Positions 63,039-64,000 of a DNA stretch of 64,000 nt are shown in pieces (the stretch's first letter is position 1; the number at the start of each line of letters is the position of its first letter). The notes beneath the pieces were generated by a model. That model was not told the DNA's origin, searched no databases, and saw only the letters and a program-made list of their open reading frames with translations. The stretch is taken from assembly GCA_023313575.1 (NCBI GenBank), contig JAJTTP010000012.1:1054001-1118000 (forward strand), written 5' to 3'. Position numbers and translations under genes: made by a program. Source of the stretch: Eutypella sp. D-1. Taxonomy: Eukaryota; Ascomycota; Sordariomycetes; Xylariales; Diatrypaceae.

Positions 63039-64000
63039 ATGACGCGACACACTGCCGAGTTTCTGCGCCAACGCAGCTCGAACCTATCACTCCGAATGGC
63101 CGCCGCCGAGAACGCGTCGGGCTCGACCGACTCCCTCGTCTCCTTCCGACATGCCGAGGCCATCGAGGCGCGGCTGATGACCCCGGCTGAGAGGGCCTGG
63201 GTTGTCTTCGGTCTTGACAGGCAGCGCGACCCCCCTGCCCTGTGCAACCGCTGTTACCGCGATATCATCTTCCGCGGAACCGTCCGCATACACGCCTCCC
63301 GACCCGCCGCCGAGAGCCTCGGATCCGGCCATCCCCCTTGTGTCACCTGCGCCCTGATGAACTCCGATCCCGAGGCCTTCACCCAGCCCTTCTGCAACTT
63401 CTTGCAGGACAACCCCACCATATTCCACTCCGTCGAGTACTTCAAGGCCAAGGCGGCCGCCGTCGGTTACAAAGAGCTCCCCGCGAGGGACGACTGGACT
63501 GGCAAGCTGGAGCCCGGCGGCAAGTACTTCGTGACGCGAAACGGCAGCTCTATCATCGCCTTCGCGGTCGGCAAGGCGTACAAGCCCGGGAACGGGGTGG
63601 CCATGATCGCCGGCCACATCGACGCCCTGACCGCGAAGCTGAAGCCCGTGAGCGTCAAGCCGACGAAGTCCGGGTACGTCCAGCTGGGCGTTGCTCAGTA
63701 CGCCGGCGCTCTCAACGAGACCTGGTGGGATCGTGACCTGAGCATTGGCGGGAGGGTTATTGTGAGGGATGAGTCTGGCAAGACCTCCTCGAAGCTAGTT
63801 AAGCTGGACTGGCCCAGTAAGCATGCCTCTAATTGACGACTGACTTTTTCTTTTACTGACGGCTACGTGCAGTCGCTCGCATCCCTACTCTCGCCCCTCA
63901 TTTCGGCGTTGGCATGCTAGGCCAGAACAACAAGGAAACCCAGGCCGTTCCCATTATCGGCCTCGACAACTCCGACCTCGACGCTGCGTCGGAGGCTCAA
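63039..64000 (+). CDS. M18 aspartyl/vacuolar aminopeptidase (partial, C-terminus off window)
   Basis: Exon 1 is 63039-63816; exon 2 starts at 63873 and runs off the window, joined by a 56-base GT-AG intron (codon A|TC). The M18 core begins near residue 107 (NSDPEAFTQPFCNFLQDNPTIFHSVEYF) and includes the first metal-site motif IAGHIDALTAKLKPVS (His and Asp as zinc ligands), as in yeast Ape1 (Lap4). Later comes LNETWWDRDLSIGGRV and, in exon 2, RIPTLAPHFGV. M18 enzymes are dodecameric aminopeptidases; Ape1 reaches the vacuole by the Cvt/autophagy route. Residues about 38-105 are an N-terminal extension with two CxxC pairs (Cys69/Cys72 and Cys101/Cys104) not typical of the family. Catalytic Glu and remaining ligands lie outside the window. 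Confidence 0.92.

Overview
The window looks like nuclear DNA of a filamentous ascomycete (Pezizomycotina, probably Sordariomycetes). Genes carry short GT-AG introns of about 55-150 bases. GC-rich coding blocks are separated by long AT-richer spacers. Gene content is typically fungal: GH75 chitosanase, an EF-hand MscS channel, a DUF1996 protein, an SYG1-type SPX-EXS protein and a fungal rvt gene. I saw no tRNA, rRNA, CRISPR array, bacterial-style operon or intact transposon. Sixteen protein-coding genes can be supported; the first and last run off the window. || Layout. 1-2133 (-): EF-hand MscS-family channel, C-terminus off the left edge. 6835-8619 (+): BCS1-like AAA ATPase. 9679-13428 (+): long disordered WW-domain protein. 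14323-16266 (-): mitochondrial Mmc1-like protein, divergent from UBC7 (16786-17355, +). 20247-25776: secreted GH75 chitosanase (+), secreted DUF6055 HExxH protein (+) and an MFS sugar transporter (-), together resembling a small extracellular degradation and uptake neighbourhood. 29328-32200 (-): auxilin-like UBA-TPR-J protein. 38374-40300 (+): secreted DUF1996 protein. 41333-45139 (+): large disordered single-pass membrane protein. 46844-50198 (+): SYG1/XPR1-like phosphate-signalling protein. 50498-51970 (-): HSL-type alpha/beta hydrolase. 52588-55350 (-): rvt, a domesticated cellular reverse transcriptase. 57008-58021 (+): GH18 protein without a signal peptide. 58526-59185 (-): small conserved-looking protein with a 13-base first exon. 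59706-60725 (+): pICln/Lot5-type protein. 63039-64000 (+): M18 aminopeptidase, C-terminus off the right edge. || Gene models were assembled by hand from reading-frame continuity, GT-AG splice signals and expected family sequence, so exon ends are stated but need RNA evidence. The most striking gene is rvt: an intact, intronless, apparently single-copy reverse transcriptase with its catalytic aspartates retained and no transposon features around it. Spacers up to 6.2 kb (2134-6834, 17356-20246, 25777-29327, 32201-38373) hold no gene I can defend. They do contain recurring TAGGTA/TACCTA and TACTYCGTA motifs and two clear hairpins.
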